From: NIOZ-UU35 sp964344175
GTDB lineage: Bacteria > Chloroflexota > Anaerolineae > Anaerolineales > UBA11858
DNA length: 64,000 nucleotides
Assembly: GCA_964344175.1 (NCBI GenBank)
Contig: CAYFMI010000007.1
Span: 8,168 to 72,167, forward strand
Direction of reading: 5' to 3'
This document shows, one piece after another, positions 24,423-33,749 of the stretch. Numbering within the stretch: the first letter of the stretch is position 1; each line of letters begins with the position of its first letter. The translations under genes and the position numbers were made by a program. The notes beneath the pieces are model-generated. The model saw only the letters and a list, made by a program, of their open reading frames with translations, was not told the origin of the DNA and made no database searches.

Positions 24423-24806
24423 ATGCCTTCAAACTCGCCGACAATCCTGGTTATTGATGATGAGCGTGATACGCTGACCCTGTTACGCCTGGCGTTGCAG
24501 AATGCTGGATACCGCCCGTTGGTGGCATCTTCGTGGGATGAAACTGCAGCACGGGTTAAAGAGAGCTATCAGGACGGGCATTCGATCGATGCTGTTGTGT
24601 TAGACCTGATGATGCCTGGGCGTTCGGGTTTCGACATCTTGCGCTCATTGCAAGTTGTGCTAATGCCGCTCCCGCCTATCATTATGCTCACCGCGGTGAC
24701 GTCTTTTGAGCAACAAGTCCAGGCACGCGAAATGGGAGTTGCCCGATATTTGACCAAGCCTACCACGCCCAAGAAGTTGATCGCCGCGATTGAGGCCTTA
24801 TTGTGA
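24423..24806 (+). CDS. Single-domain response regulator (receiver only)
   Basis: 127 residues, all receiver: acidic pair IDDE (residues 11-14), phospho-acceptor Asp61 in VVLDLMMPG, Thr90 in IMLTAV and Lys112. There is no output domain, so it probably relays phosphate or acts by binding a partner. The ATG at 24423 is fixed by AGGAGG (24411-24416); a longer upstream frame is not supported. Its end overlaps the next gene's GTG by 4 bp, hinting that the unknown protein downstream is its partner. Confidence 0.9.
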   Translation: MPSNSPTILVIDDERDTLTLLRLALQNAGYRPLVASSWDETAARVKESYQDGHSIDAVVLDLMMPGRSGFDILRSLQVVLMPLPPIIMLTAVTSFEQQVQAREMGVARYLTKPTTPKKLIAAIEALL

Positions 24807-25381
24807 ATACTGTAATGGGGAAAACACTCGCATATGATCTGGGTTATATTGCAGCAGGACTGGAAGAATTGGAAGCGTACCTGCTTTCAAAAGAGTTGTT
24901 CTGGCCGGTGAATGCGCCATCCCCCGCTGGAGAGGGGGCCTATCCACAATTGACGTTGGGAGGGCTGCTGCTTGCTTTGAGACGTGCCCGCTCCCGGGGA
25001 AAATCCCCCCCAGGACATAGCCAGGTGCAACGCCTGGAAACGCACCTGAACGCGGCGCGCGCCCAATGGCTTTCGGCCTGGGAAGAGAAGGCCGCCTGGG
25101 AGCTGCGCTCTCGGATGCGCCAATGGGGGAGCTATCTAACGGAACTTCGGCGTGAACCGGCGGACCATCGGGTCTATTTTCGTTATGAAGTCCGCCTGCG
25201 CGCCTTAATCGAATTATTGATTGCCGAAGTCCATCAACTCGAATCGGAAGATCAGGCGTTGTTGACAATGCTCGATCAAGAAGTTCGCGGCCGGTTAATT
25301 GCCGGTGATTTTGTGTGGGGCGAAGATCTTGCCGAGGGTTTCCCAAAGGATACTTTTTGGTATTTGTGGGGAGATGTCTAG
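24803..25381 (+). CDS. Protein of unknown function coupled to the receiver gene
   Basis: 192 residues from a GTG that overlaps the receiver stop (an ATG at 24815 is possible). Mostly helical and charged, rich in Leu/Glu/Arg, soluble, with Trp residues at the C-terminus (FWYLWGDV). I recognise no domain. The tight 4-bp overlap and same strand argue for a shared function with the single-domain response regulator. It could be an output or phosphotransfer-type partner, but no conserved phospho-His motif is evident. Confidence 0.7.
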   Translation: MNTVMGKTLAYDLGYIAAGLEELEAYLLSKELFWPVNAPSPAGEGAYPQLTLGGLLLALRRARSRGKSPPGHSQVQRLETHLNAARAQWLSAWEEKAAWELRSRMRQWGSYLTELRREPADHRVYFRYEVRLRALIELLIAEVHQLESEDQALLTMLDQEVRGRLIAGDFVWGEDLAEGFPKDTFWYLWGDV

Positions 25382-25386
25382 CCGCT

Positions 25387-26064
25387 TTAGGGGAGCGATG
25401 CTTGAAGACAGACTATAAACGAACGCATTAAACCTTGTGGTTCATCCACTGTCAATGCCAAGATGGGCAGACGGCTCTCGCTGCCGAGAGGGATGCTTTG
25501 CACGTCTGAACGCGCCCAATGTTGAGTAGCATACCCAATTGAGTTGGTTTGGTTAGTCACTACATCTAGCATGGCGTTGGGGTTGGGGGCGATCTTGACG
25601 TGGGGCGAGGGGCCGCTTTCGGCAAGAAGGAATGCGTCGAAGGCCGCGCGGATTTCATCACCAGGCGGGTATGTCCAGGCCTGGTAGGCCGGTTCTAAAG
25701 ACCTGAATGTGATGGCTACGTCAATAGCTTCAAGTTGCGACGGGGGGATATCGGGATGGGCGAAAACGACGAGTTCCTCGTAGCCCAGCAAATAGGTCTG
25801 ATGTTGCTCATCATCAGGAGCGCTGCCCAACCGCAGGGTCAGCGCGCCAGCCTCGGGGTGTAGCATAGATGCCGCCCGCACCTCCACAGTCAGGGCCAGC
25901 CCAGGCGTATCCACCGCACACTGATGAAGAGATTCTTGCATCCAGGCCAGCGCGGGCGAATAGATCACATGGAGACGCTGCGGCGTGGGCGGCGGCGGCG
26001 CATACTCAAACGAGGTGCAAGCGCTGAGTAGGAGCAATATTCCAAGAATAATGAATTTGCGCAT
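25387..26064 (-). CDS. Lipoprotein with periplasmic-binding-protein-like fold
   Basis: 225 residues. Signal peptide MRKFIILGILLLLSACTS with the lipobox Cys near residue 16. The rest resembles a small type 2 solute-binding domain (YEELVVFAHPDIPPSQLE, DEIRAAFDAFL, TNQTNSIGYATQHW), like PstS-related proteins. No transporter genes lie nearby, so it may be a sensor or orphan binding protein. The ATG lies 7 bp past the uppP stop, so it is coupled to uppP. Confidence 0.7.
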   Translation of the reverse strand: MRKFIILGILLLLSACTSFEYAPPPPTPQRLHVIYSPALAWMQESLHQCAVDTPGLALTVEVRAASMLHPEAGALTLRLGSAPDDEQHQTYLLGYEELVVFAHPDIPPSQLEAIDVAITFRSLEPAYQAWTYPPGDEIRAAFDAFLLAESGPSPHVKIAPNPNAMLDVVTNQTNSIGYATQHWARSDVQSIPLGSESRLPILALTVDEPQGLMRSFIVCLQASLP

Positions 26065-26073
26065 AGCCAATGA

Positions 26074-26892
26074 CTAGAAGAGAATAAAGGCCAAATTGAA
26101 GGCCGCGAACAGGCTGCAATAGATAGCGAAGATGTAGAGCGGCCGCTGGGTCAGGAAGCGTAGCAGCCAGCGAATGGCGATATAGCCCACCAGCGCGGCG
26201 GCGGCAAACCCGGCCAGGTACGTGGGCAGCAATGAAATGAAGTGGGGGATTTGGAGTAATTCCAGCACGCCAATCAGGCCGGCGGCCAGCATGACCGGCA
26301 GGGAGATTAGAAAAGAAAAGCGCGCTGCGGAGGGGCGGTCTAGGTTGCGTACCATGCCGCCGGTGATTGTCGCCCCTGAGCGGGATATTCCTGGCAAGAT
26401 AGCCAGGATTTGAAATGCGCCGATGACCAGCGCGTCGATCCACGAAATCTCTGCAAAGGCGCGGCGGCGCTGACCGACTTTTTCGGCTACCAGCAGCAAC
26501 AACGCTGTTCCTAGCAAAAATAGCGCCGTCATCAGCGGGTTACTGAAGGCGCGCTCGAAGGCCTCGGCGAAGAGCAGGTAGGCAACTCCGGCAGGGATAG
26601 TCGCCAGCGCCAGCAGCCAGCCCAGGCGGGCTTGTGGTTCGGCAAATGGCTGCCGCTGCCACAACCCTTGCAGCAAGGCGCGCCCGATGGCATAAAGATC
26701 GTCCCAGAAATAGGCAATCACTGCGGCGAGGGTCGCCACCTGAACGAGTACATCGAATACGAAAGCGTCTTGTGCGGGAATCTCCCAGCCCAGCAGGTGC
26801 GGGATCAAAACAAGATGCCCCGAACTGGAGATGGGCAAGAATTCCGTCGCGCCCTGGATAATGCCAAGAAGAATAGATTGGAGTAGAGTCAT
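26074..26892 (-). CDS. uppP: Undecaprenyl-diphosphatase
   Basis: 272 residues, as in the BacA/UppP family; about eight membrane helices. Signature motifs are EFLPISSSGHLVL (about residues 17-29) and GISRSGATITGG (about 165-176), which hold the catalytic Glu, Ser, His and Arg. It recycles undecaprenyl pyrophosphate to the lipid carrier for peptidoglycan and glycan synthesis, and confers bacitracin tolerance. An upstream in-frame extension overlaps tgt and is rejected; homologues start at MTLLQSILLG. Confidence 0.95.
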   Translation of the reverse strand: MTLLQSILLGIIQGATEFLPISSSGHLVLIPHLLGWEIPAQDAFVFDVLVQVATLAAVIAYFWDDLYAIGRALLQGLWQRQPFAEPQARLGWLLALATIPAGVAYLLFAEAFERAFSNPLMTALFLLGTALLLLVAEKVGQRRRAFAEISWIDALVIGAFQILAILPGISRSGATITGGMVRNLDRPSAARFSFLISLPVMLAAGLIGVLELLQIPHFISLLPTYLAGFAAAALVGYIAIRWLLRFLTQRPLYIFAIYCSLFAAFNLAFILF

Positions 26893-26911
26893 AGTGGGCA
26901 GTTGGTGGTTT

Positions 26912-28015
26912 TTAGGAATCGGTCTGGAAAAATTCTGCAACAAATTGGTCGAAGCGCTGCTCCTGGGTAGCTTGGCGCATCTTTCCGGCCAGATCGATCA
27001 GCGTGTGCAAATTGTGGAGGGAGAGTAAAGTAGAACCGAGTATTTCTTTAACGCTGATGAGATGACGTAAATAGGCACGCGAGAAATTTTGGCATGTATA
27101 GCAGGTGCAGCCTTCTACTAGCGGGTTGGGATCACGGGCATATTTGGCTTGCCCAATATTAATGCGTCCCCGTCCGCTAAAGGCGGCTTTATGGCGTGCC
27201 AGGCGGGTAGGTAACACGCAGTCGAAAATATCTACGCCGCGCATGACACCATTGACCAGGTCTTCCGGTGTGCCAACGCCCATCAAATAGCGGGGTTTTT
27301 CTTCGGGCAAGACAGCATCTACCACTTCGAGGATGGCGTGCATTTCTTCTTTTGTCTCCCCAACCGACAGCCCGCCAATAGCATTGCCGGGAAAACCCAA
27401 TCCGGCGATATAGGCCGCCGATTGCTCCCGCAAATCAGGGAAGATGCCGCCCTGTACAATACCAAATAGCGCCTGGTCAGGGCGTGTTTTCGCTGCCAGA
27501 CAGCGTTCGGCCCAGGCATGCGTGCGCTGCATAGCTTTTTTGTTGTAGGCGCGGTCATAGGGTTCCGCGCATTCATCGAATGCCATGATAATGTCGGCGC
27601 CCAAATTCTCTTGAATGGCAATGGCCCTCTCTGGGGTGAAGCGGTGCGAAGAGCCATCCATATGGCTTTTGAAGGTCACCCCCTCATCGTCAATCTGGTT
27701 GATGCCTCCGAGCGAAAAGACCTGAAAACCGCCCGAATCGGTCAATATGGGGCCGGGCCATTGCATAAAGTGGTGCAGGCCGCCCATGTCGGCGATCAAT
27801 TCGTCGCCAGGGCGCAGGTATAAGTGATAGGTATTCGCCAGAATTAAATTGGCCTGGATTTCGTGAAGATGGGCCGGAGTTAACGATTTGACAGTGGCCT
27901 GTGTGCCTACCGGGGAGAAGACCGGGGTGTGAATCGCGCCGTGGGGCGTGTGAAAAACTCCGGCGCGGGCGCGCCCATCCTGGGCAATGCGTTCGAAAGA
28001 AAAGGGCGTGGTCAT
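26912..28015 (-). CDS. tgt: tRNA-guanine transglycosylase
   Basis: 367 residues, the typical bacterial length. It exchanges guanine-34 of GUN-anticodon tRNAs for preQ1. Motifs: LTDSGGFQVFSLG (about residues 88-100), the catalytic Asp region ADIIMAFDEC, GGLSVGE with the substrate loop, the nucleophile stretch GVDIFDCVLPTRLARH, and the zinc site CTCYTC with a downstream Cys/His. queA, the next enzyme of queuosine synthesis, lies at 56605. A -10 box 10 nt before the ATG and no SD suggest a leaderless mRNA. Confidence 0.97.
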   Translation of the reverse strand: MTTPFSFERIAQDGRARAGVFHTPHGAIHTPVFSPVGTQATVKSLTPAHLHEIQANLILANTYHLYLRPGDELIADMGGLHHFMQWPGPILTDSGGFQVFSLGGINQIDDEGVTFKSHMDGSSHRFTPERAIAIQENLGADIIMAFDECAEPYDRAYNKKAMQRTHAWAERCLAAKTRPDQALFGIVQGGIFPDLREQSAAYIAGLGFPGNAIGGLSVGETKEEMHAILEVVDAVLPEEKPRYLMGVGTPEDLVNGVMRGVDIFDCVLPTRLARHKAAFSGRGRINIGQAKYARDPNPLVEGCTCYTCQNFSRAYLRHLISVKEILGSTLLSLHNLHTLIDLAGKMRQATQEQRFDQFVAEFFQTDS

Positions 28016-28025
28016 AGCGGTCGAA

Positions 28026-28031
28026 ATTATA
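28026..28031 (-). promoter_or_regulatory. -10 box of tgt, leaderless start likely
   Basis: TATAAT on the minus strand (28031-28026), 10 nt before the tgt ATG, within GTACGGTATAATTTCG. No purine-rich ribosome site lies between. Confidence 0.5.
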
Positions 28032-28056
28032 CCGTACTATAAGATGAAGCGCCTGG

Positions 28057-28065
28057 TGATATAAT
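28057..28065 (+). promoter_or_regulatory. Extended -10 promoter of the aminotransferase gene
   Basis: TGATATAAT at 28057-28065. Transcription would start near 28072, divergently from tgt. Confidence 0.5.
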
Positions 28066-28188
28066 TCAGCGAGTGTAACTATAAGATGTGTTCGTATCGC
28101 GTTGAGCGGAGGTTACATGGTCGCTGATGCAGCCGCAGACTCTGGCGCGAGGACAAAACATAAGAAATATGTATGGAGAAAACAACCT

Positions 28189-29505
28189 ATGCAACCCTTG
28201 AATGTACCCGGCCCTAAGGCTAAAGAATATCTCAAGCGCGATAGTAAACATGTCTCGCCATCCTACCCGCGGGCGCATCCTTTTGTCATGTCGCATGGCA
28301 AGGGCACCGAAGTGTGGGATGTGGACGGCAATCGCTTTTTAGATTTCGCGGCAGGCATTGCCGTCAATGCTACCGGACATTCGCACCCCAAGGTTGTGCA
28401 AGCCATCAAAGATCAAGCGGAAAAATTCTTGCACATCTCTTCAGATTTCTATCATCCGGTCTGGGTGCAATTGATGGAGCGCCTTAACCAAATTGCGCCT
28501 TTTTCAGAGGATGCCGGGATTTTTCTCTCAAACTCGGGCACCGAGGCCGTCGAAGCGGCCATCAAATTAGCGCGCAATCACACCGGGCGCTCGTATTTCA
28601 TCGGCTTTCTAGGCGGTTTTCACGGGCGTACTATGGGATCCTTATCCTTCACGGCCAGTAAATCAGTCTACCGAAAAGGTTTCTCCCTTCCGATGGGTGG
28701 AGTTTTCCACGCGCCGTATCCCGATGTGTATCGACCGATCTTGCATTCGCTGCCGGGGGAAGACGATGCCGAAACCGTCATCCGCTATATCGAAGAGCAA
28801 ATATTAGGGCGCCTGGTATCCCCCGACGATGTGGCCGGCATTCTCGTCGAGCCAATTCAAGGCGAGGGGGGCTATATCGTCCCTCCGGCAAAATTCTTCC
28901 CGGCGCTGCGCCAATTATGTGATCGTTACGGCATCTTGCTGATCTCCGATGAGGTTCAAGCGGGCATGGGGCGCACCGGAAAATGGTGGGCCGTAGAGCA
29001 TTATGGCGTCGAGCCAGATATTGTGACCTCGGCCAAAGGTATTGCCTCGGGAGTTCCTTTTGGCGCGACTTTGGCAAAGAAAAGCATAATGACCTGGAAA
29101 GAGGGCGCACATGGCAATACCTACGGCGGTAACCCGCTGGCCTGCGCCGCCTCTCTGGCCACCATAGATCTGATCGAACGCGAGTACATGCAGAATGCTG
29201 CCGAAGTTGGTGCATATACCCTCGATGCGCTCGAAGAGATCAAAGCCCGGCATCCGGGTATTGGCGATGTGCGCGGCAAGGGCTTGATGTTGGGGATTGA
29301 CTTTGTAAAAGATCATACCGCCCGGAAAGCCAACAAAGCCCTCCGTGACCGGGTCGAAGAACTCAGTTTCCAACACGGTCTGATTACATTGGGGTGCGGC
29401 AAGAGTACCATTCGTTTTGCCCCCCCGCTGAGTATTACGAAAGCCGAAATTGATGAAGGCCTGACAATTTTTGAACATGCTCTCGCATTAGCAGAGAAAG
29501 AGTAA
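28189..29505 (+). CDS. Class III PLP-dependent aminotransferase (GABA/ornithine type)
   Basis: 438 residues from this ATG. Motifs: DVDGNRFLDFAAGIAVNATGHSHP (in pieces), FLSNSGTEAVEAAIKLAR, FHGRTMGSLS, ISDEVQAGMGRTGKWWA and the PLP-binding Lys in TSAKGIASG (about residue 282). The pattern fits 4-aminobutyrate or (acetyl)ornithine aminotransferases; the substrate is not decidable. An ATG at 28117 with GGAGG would add 24 residues that look unlike the family, so the shorter form, with GGAG 10 nt upstream, is preferred. Transcribed divergently from tgt. Confidence 0.9.
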   Translation: MQPLNVPGPKAKEYLKRDSKHVSPSYPRAHPFVMSHGKGTEVWDVDGNRFLDFAAGIAVNATGHSHPKVVQAIKDQAEKFLHISSDFYHPVWVQLMERLNQIAPFSEDAGIFLSNSGTEAVEAAIKLARNHTGRSYFIGFLGGFHGRTMGSLSFTASKSVYRKGFSLPMGGVFHAPYPDVYRPILHSLPGEDDAETVIRYIEEQILGRLVSPDDVAGILVEPIQGEGGYIVPPAKFFPALRQLCDRYGILLISDEVQAGMGRTGKWWAVEHYGVEPDIVTSAKGIASGVPFGATLAKKSIMTWKEGAHGNTYGGNPLACAASLATIDLIEREYMQNAAEVGAYTLDALEEIKARHPGIGDVRGKGLMLGIDFVKDHTARKANKALRDRVEELSFQHGLITLGCGKSTIRFAPPLSITKAEIDEGLTIFEHALALAEKE

Positions 29506-29569
29506 TTCTTTGATACGAGGTGTGGATGGCATTTTTGTCATCTACGCCTCACCACAAACTCCCTATCCC

Positions 29570-31120
29570 ATGCTTCCCGATTTCCGCAGCCGCCAACGCG
29601 ACTATTTGCTCGATATTGCCCGCACAATCACCCAAGAGTTAGAACTCGACAAACTCTTGGAACGGATTTTACGCATTGCCGTAGAGATGTTGGCCGGGCA
29701 GTCGGGGATCATTGCTTTGCGCGAAGAGCAAGGAGGCTGGAAGGTGGCCGCCTCTCATGGTCTGCCCCCGACCTTTTTACAGCAGATCAACCCATTGCTG
29801 GCAAAAGTGCCCGATTACGAAGATCCAGCCCGTTTCGAGTTGCCGGAGATCAACCGCCTTTTACAGTCCCTCACCCGGATGGCGAGTCACAACCTGATGC
29901 GCGGCGTGGCCCTCCCGTTAATTGCCCATCAACGCGTTGTCGGGTTAACATTCATCTTCCGCGCCTATCGCACCGTCTTTTCGAGCAACGATCAAGCTCT
30001 GCTGCAAAGTTTTGCCGATCAGGCCGCCATTGCCGTGCATAATGCGCAGCTTTACAGCCAGGTGCGCCGCGAAAAACAACGCCTGGACGCGCTGCTGGAT
30101 TCGGCTGCCGATGGTATTCTCATTCTGGCGGCAGATCACACCATTGAGCGCTGCAACCCCGCCTTCGCGCGTATTTGGGGGGATAAGCTGGATGGCATTC
30201 AAGGGCGTTCGCATGATGAAATTTTCCGCTGGATTCGCCGTGAGCAGGGCGCGACCCTGGATGAAGCCGAGGCGGGGGGCTGGCCGTTGACCCCGAACGC
30301 AACCCTGTACATTGAGGGCGATATCGAGCGCCCGAGCGGGGTTCCTCTGGCGGTGGGCATCACCTACGCCCCGCTGCTTTCGCCTGAGGGCAATTTGCTG
30401 AATATTGTCGCCACGGTGCGCGACATCAGCCATTTTCGCGAGGCCGAAGAGTTAAAAAGCACTTTTATCTCCGTCATCAGCCACGAACTAAAAACACCGG
30501 TGGCGCTGATTAAGGGATATACCGGCACACTGCGGCGTGATGATGTTGCCTGGGACAATGAGATCGTGCAAGATAGTCTAGAAGTCATCGAGGAAGAAGC
30601 CGACCGCCTGACCTCATTAATCGAAAACCTTCTCGATGCCTCGCGCCTGCAAGCCGGGGGCATAAAGTTAAATTTGTCGGATATCGCTATCCCCATTTTT
30701 GTTGAGAGCCTTGCAGAACGCTTTCGTACGCAGACATCTCGCCATTCAATTCTGACTGATTTCTCAGATGAGTTCCCGGTTGTATTGGCCGATGAAGACC
30801 GCATGGGGCAGGTGCTTTCGAACCTGCTTTCGAATGCCATTAAATATTCCCCCGACGGCGGCGAGATTCGCATCAGCGGTCAAGTTCGTTCGGACCAGGT
30901 CATCATCTGCGTGCAAGATGATGGGCCGGGGATTGCGGCAGGAGATATTCCGCATATTTTTGACCGCTTTTACCGTGCCGATGAAGCTACTCGCACCACA
31001 CAAGGAGCCGGATTGGGGTTATACTTGACCCGTGCCATTGTAGAAGCGCATAGCGGGCGCATTTGGGTGGATCCCCGCCCTGGTGATGGGGCACGTATCT
31101 GTTTCTCGTTGCCGCGCTAA
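29570..31120 (+). CDS. Sensor histidine kinase with GAF and PAS domains
   Basis: 516 residues from ATG 29570; earlier TTG/GTG codons at 29510 and 29522 are possible starts and no good ribosome site decides. GAF domain (about 10-165), PAS domain (about 175-300; LDSAADGILILAADHTIERCNPAF), HisKA with phospho-acceptor His in ISVISHELKTPVALIKGY, and HATPase with N box LSNLLSNAIKYS, G1 DDGPGI and G2 GAGLGLYL, all intact. There is no membrane segment, so it senses a cytosolic signal. It has no adjacent response regulator, hence an orphan kinase. It follows the aminotransferase by about 64 bp. Confidence 0.9.
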   Translation: MLPDFRSRQRDYLLDIARTITQELELDKLLERILRIAVEMLAGQSGIIALREEQGGWKVAASHGLPPTFLQQINPLLAKVPDYEDPARFELPEINRLLQSLTRMASHNLMRGVALPLIAHQRVVGLTFIFRAYRTVFSSNDQALLQSFADQAAIAVHNAQLYSQVRREKQRLDALLDSAADGILILAADHTIERCNPAFARIWGDKLDGIQGRSHDEIFRWIRREQGATLDEAEAGGWPLTPNATLYIEGDIERPSGVPLAVGITYAPLLSPEGNLLNIVATVRDISHFREAEELKSTFISVISHELKTPVALIKGYTGTLRRDDVAWDNEIVQDSLEVIEEEADRLTSLIENLLDASRLQAGGIKLNLSDIAIPIFVESLAERFRTQTSRHSILTDFSDEFPVVLADEDRMGQVLSNLLSNAIKYSPDGGEIRISGQVRSDQVIICVQDDGPGIAAGDIPHIFDRFYRADEATRTTQGAGLGLYLTRAIVEAHSGRIWVDPRPGDGARICFSLPR

Positions 31121-31187
31121 TGTGAATTAAATAAGAAGACTGGGCTGCCCTCTGAAGCAGGGTGGCTACGGATTGGAGTAATATGTT

Positions 31188-32570
31188 ATGCCAAAATCAC
31201 AAATGAGTTGTCCAAACTGTCGACAGCCAATACTTGCTGAAATTCAGCAGCTTTTCGATGTCGGACAAGATCCCCGCGCCAAGCAGATTCTGCTCTCGGG
31301 CGCTGCCAACATGGCCCAATGCCTGCAATGCGGTTATCAGGGCAGTTTGGCAACCCCAATTGTGTATCATGACCCTGAAAAAGAATTACTGTTAACCTTT
31401 TTCCCGCCAGATATGCGCCTGAATCGCAATGAGCAAGAGCGCATCATCGGCCCGTTGATTACAAAAGTGGTCGATAGTTTGCCCCAAGATCAGCGCAAAG
31501 GGTATTTGTTTAGCCCGCAGGCCATGCTGACGCAAAAAGGATTGATCGAGCGCATTCTCGAAGCGGATGGTATCACTAAAGAGATGCTGGATGCTCAGGA
31601 ACAACGCATGAACTTGATCCAGCGTTTGTTGACGATTTCTGCAGAATCTCGTCCCGCGATCATTGTAGAAGAAGATGCGTTGGTTGATGATGATTTCTTC
31701 GCTATCTTTTCGCGTCTGGCAGAAGCTGCCCTCTACGGTGGAGATGACCCCAGCGCGGCGCAGCAATTAATCGAGTTGCAAAATCAATTGTTGGAACACA
31801 GCACAAAGGGACGTGAACTCAAGGTTGATGCCGAAGAAGTTCAGGCAGCTCGTCAGGCGCTTGAGGCCCTAGGTGAAGAGATTACCCGCGAGAAACTGGT
31901 TGATCTGGTTACGGCCTCGCCCGGCGAGGTGCGCATTCGAGCCTATGTGCAAATGACGCGCCCGGGTATGGATTATCAATTCTTCCAAATTTTGAGTGAC
32001 CGCATTGAAAAAGCTGCCGATGATGATAAAGAGCAGCTCATCTTTGTGCGCGACAAAGTTTTGCAATTTACTCAAGAGATTGATGAAGTTATCGAACAGC
32101 GCCGCCAAATTGCCCAGAAGAATTTGGAATCCCTGCTGGAAGTCGATGACATCAAAGCGGCTGTCGAACACAATCTGGCGGCCATCGACGAGTACTTTGT
32201 CCAGGCGTTGACCGAAGCGCTTGAAGCTGCCCGTGAAGCCGGAGACTTGGATCGTTCGAGCAAGCTTCAATTGGTGATGTCGGTGATCGAGGAACACTCT
32301 TCAACGCCCCCAGAATTTGAGTTGATCGATGCCTTGCTGGCTGTCGCCGATGATGAAGCCGAGGTTGAGAAACTTCTGCAAGCTCAGGCAGATGAAGTCA
32401 CTGCAAAAATTGCCGAAGTTTTGACCGGGTTGATCGGTCAGGTGCAGGCCAGCGCCGAGCAGGCCCAGGGGCCGGCCAAAGAGCAGCAGCTTGCGTTGCA
32501 GGCTGCCCTGGAACGCGTCTTCAGTGTTGCCTTACGGCTATCGATGGAAAAGAGCCTCAAGAGGCAGTAG
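31188..32570 (+). CDS. CpXC domain protein
   Basis: 460 residues. The N-terminus carries two Cys pairs (CPNCRQP at about 8-14 and CLQCGYQG at about 45-52) and the pattern of the CpXC domain (about 5-130), a presumed zinc-binding module of unknown role. The remaining 320 residues are highly charged and helical, with coiled-coil-like Glu/Gln/Ala-rich stretches and a near-repeated VDDIKAAVEHNLAAIDEYF type region. It is cytosolic. The gene stands alone between a kinase gene and a terminator. Function unknown. Confidence 0.8.
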   Translation: MPKSQMSCPNCRQPILAEIQQLFDVGQDPRAKQILLSGAANMAQCLQCGYQGSLATPIVYHDPEKELLLTFFPPDMRLNRNEQERIIGPLITKVVDSLPQDQRKGYLFSPQAMLTQKGLIERILEADGITKEMLDAQEQRMNLIQRLLTISAESRPAIIVEEDALVDDDFFAIFSRLAEAALYGGDDPSAAQQLIELQNQLLEHSTKGRELKVDAEEVQAARQALEALGEEITREKLVDLVTASPGEVRIRAYVQMTRPGMDYQFFQILSDRIEKAADDDKEQLIFVRDKVLQFTQEIDEVIEQRRQIAQKNLESLLEVDDIKAAVEHNLAAIDEYFVQALTEALEAAREAGDLDRSSKLQLVMSVIEEHSSTPPEFELIDALLAVADDEAEVEKLLQAQADEVTAKIAEVLTGLIGQVQASAEQAQGPAKEQQLALQAALERVFSVALRLSMEKSLKRQ

Positions 32571-32599
32571 TGTCGATTTAGGTTGGACTAATCATACCC

Positions 32600-32643
32600 A
32601 AAAGGGACATGCAGAGCGCGCAGCGCCTGGCATGTCCCTTTTA
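32600..32643. terminator. Bidirectional terminator between convergent genes
   Basis: A perfect 12-bp stem AAAAGGGACATG / CATGTCCCTTTT (32600-32611 and 32631-32642) between the CpXC gene (+) and ychF (-). Confidence 0.88.
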
Positions 32644-32648
32644 GGTTC

Positions 32649-33746
32649 TTACACATTGAAGCGGAAGAGAAGAATATCCCCATCCTGTACGATATACTCT
32701 TTCCCTTCGAGGCGCATCAGCCCGGCAGCCTTGACTGCCGCATCACTGCCAAATTCTACAAATGTCTCGAAAGAAACCACCTCGGCCCGGATGAAACCGC
32801 GCTCGAAATCGGTGTGAATAACCCCGGCAGCTTTTGGGGCAGGCGTGTTGCGAGGAACATTCCAGGCACGCGTCTCTTGCTCATTTTTCGTAAAAAAGCT
32901 GATTAAGTCCAGGGCGGCGAACCCTTTGCGGACGACTTGATCTAACCCGCTTTCTTCGGCTCCGGCAAGCTGCAGAAACTCTTTTTGCTCTTCCGGGGTC
33001 ATGTCGAGCATCTCTTCTTCGAGTTTGGCACACAGCACCAGCAAGTCGGATTTTTGTTGCGCGGCGATTTCGCGTAATGTTTGCAGACTGGGACTATCCT
33101 CAGCCAGCCCAGCCTCATCCACATTGGCGGCGAAGATCACCGGCTTGGCCGTCAGGAAGCGCAATTCACGTGCCAGGACCTGAAAATGCTCATCTGGCGC
33201 AGAGAAACTGGAAATCGGGTTCCCATCTTCGAGGTGAAGTTTCAGGGCCTGCGCCATTTTCATGACGGGGATGAGCTTTCTGTCTCCTTTGAGGGCGCTG
33301 TCGAGGCGTTCGATCTTTCGCTCGAGTTGTTCAAGATCGGCGATGACCAATTCGAGAGTGATCGTCTGGATGTCAAGGACAGGATCGATCTCTCCACTGA
33401 CGTGGATGACATTGGGGTCATCGAAGCAGCGCACCACATGGAGAATCGCATCGACGTCGCGGATATTGCCCAAAAACTGATTCCCCAGCCCTTCGCCGCG
33501 GCTGGCTCCCCGTACTAATCCGGCAATATCCACGAATTCGATCGTCGCGTAAATTGCTTCGGGAACTTCGATTAATGCCTGAAGCCGGGTGAGGCGTGCA
33601 TCTCTGAGTGGAACAATTGCCCGATTCGGCTGAATGGTGCAGAAAGGATAGTTGGCGACTTCTGCATTTTGTGCGCCAGTGAGGGCATTGAAAACGGTGC
33701 TTTTGCCTACGTTGGGCAAACCGATGATGCCGATTTTAAGACCCAT
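32649..33746 (-). CDS. ychF: YchF/OLA1-type P-loop ATPase
   Basis: 365 residues, the family's usual length. Walker A GLPNVGKST (about 8-16), the switch region FVDIAGLVRGASRGEGLGNQFL (in pieces; about 67-90) and a C-terminal TGS domain (about 280-362) with TDFERGFIRAEVV. The G4 motif is replaced by the Asn-containing form NVDE, as expected for this ATP-preferring Obg relative. It is linked to ribosome function and stress responses in other bacteria. It forms a minus-strand pair with mscL, 4 bp apart. Confidence 0.95.
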   Translation of the reverse strand: MGLKIGIIGLPNVGKSTVFNALTGAQNAEVANYPFCTIQPNRAIVPLRDARLTRLQALIEVPEAIYATIEFVDIAGLVRGASRGEGLGNQFLGNIRDVDAILHVVRCFDDPNVIHVSGEIDPVLDIQTITLELVIADLEQLERKIERLDSALKGDRKLIPVMKMAQALKLHLEDGNPISSFSAPDEHFQVLARELRFLTAKPVIFAANVDEAGLAEDSPSLQTLREIAAQQKSDLLVLCAKLEEEMLDMTPEEQKEFLQLAGAEESGLDQVVRKGFAALDLISFFTKNEQETRAWNVPRNTPAPKAAGVIHTDFERGFIRAEVVSFETFVEFGSDAAVKAAGLMRLEGKEYIVQDGDILLFRFNV

Positions 33747-33749
33747 TGG

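Noticed and set aside
24798..25346. 182-codon minus-strand frame opposite the unknown helical protein
   Set aside because: Arg/Pro-rich antisense product. The plus-strand frame is coupled to the receiver gene and has a normal soluble composition.
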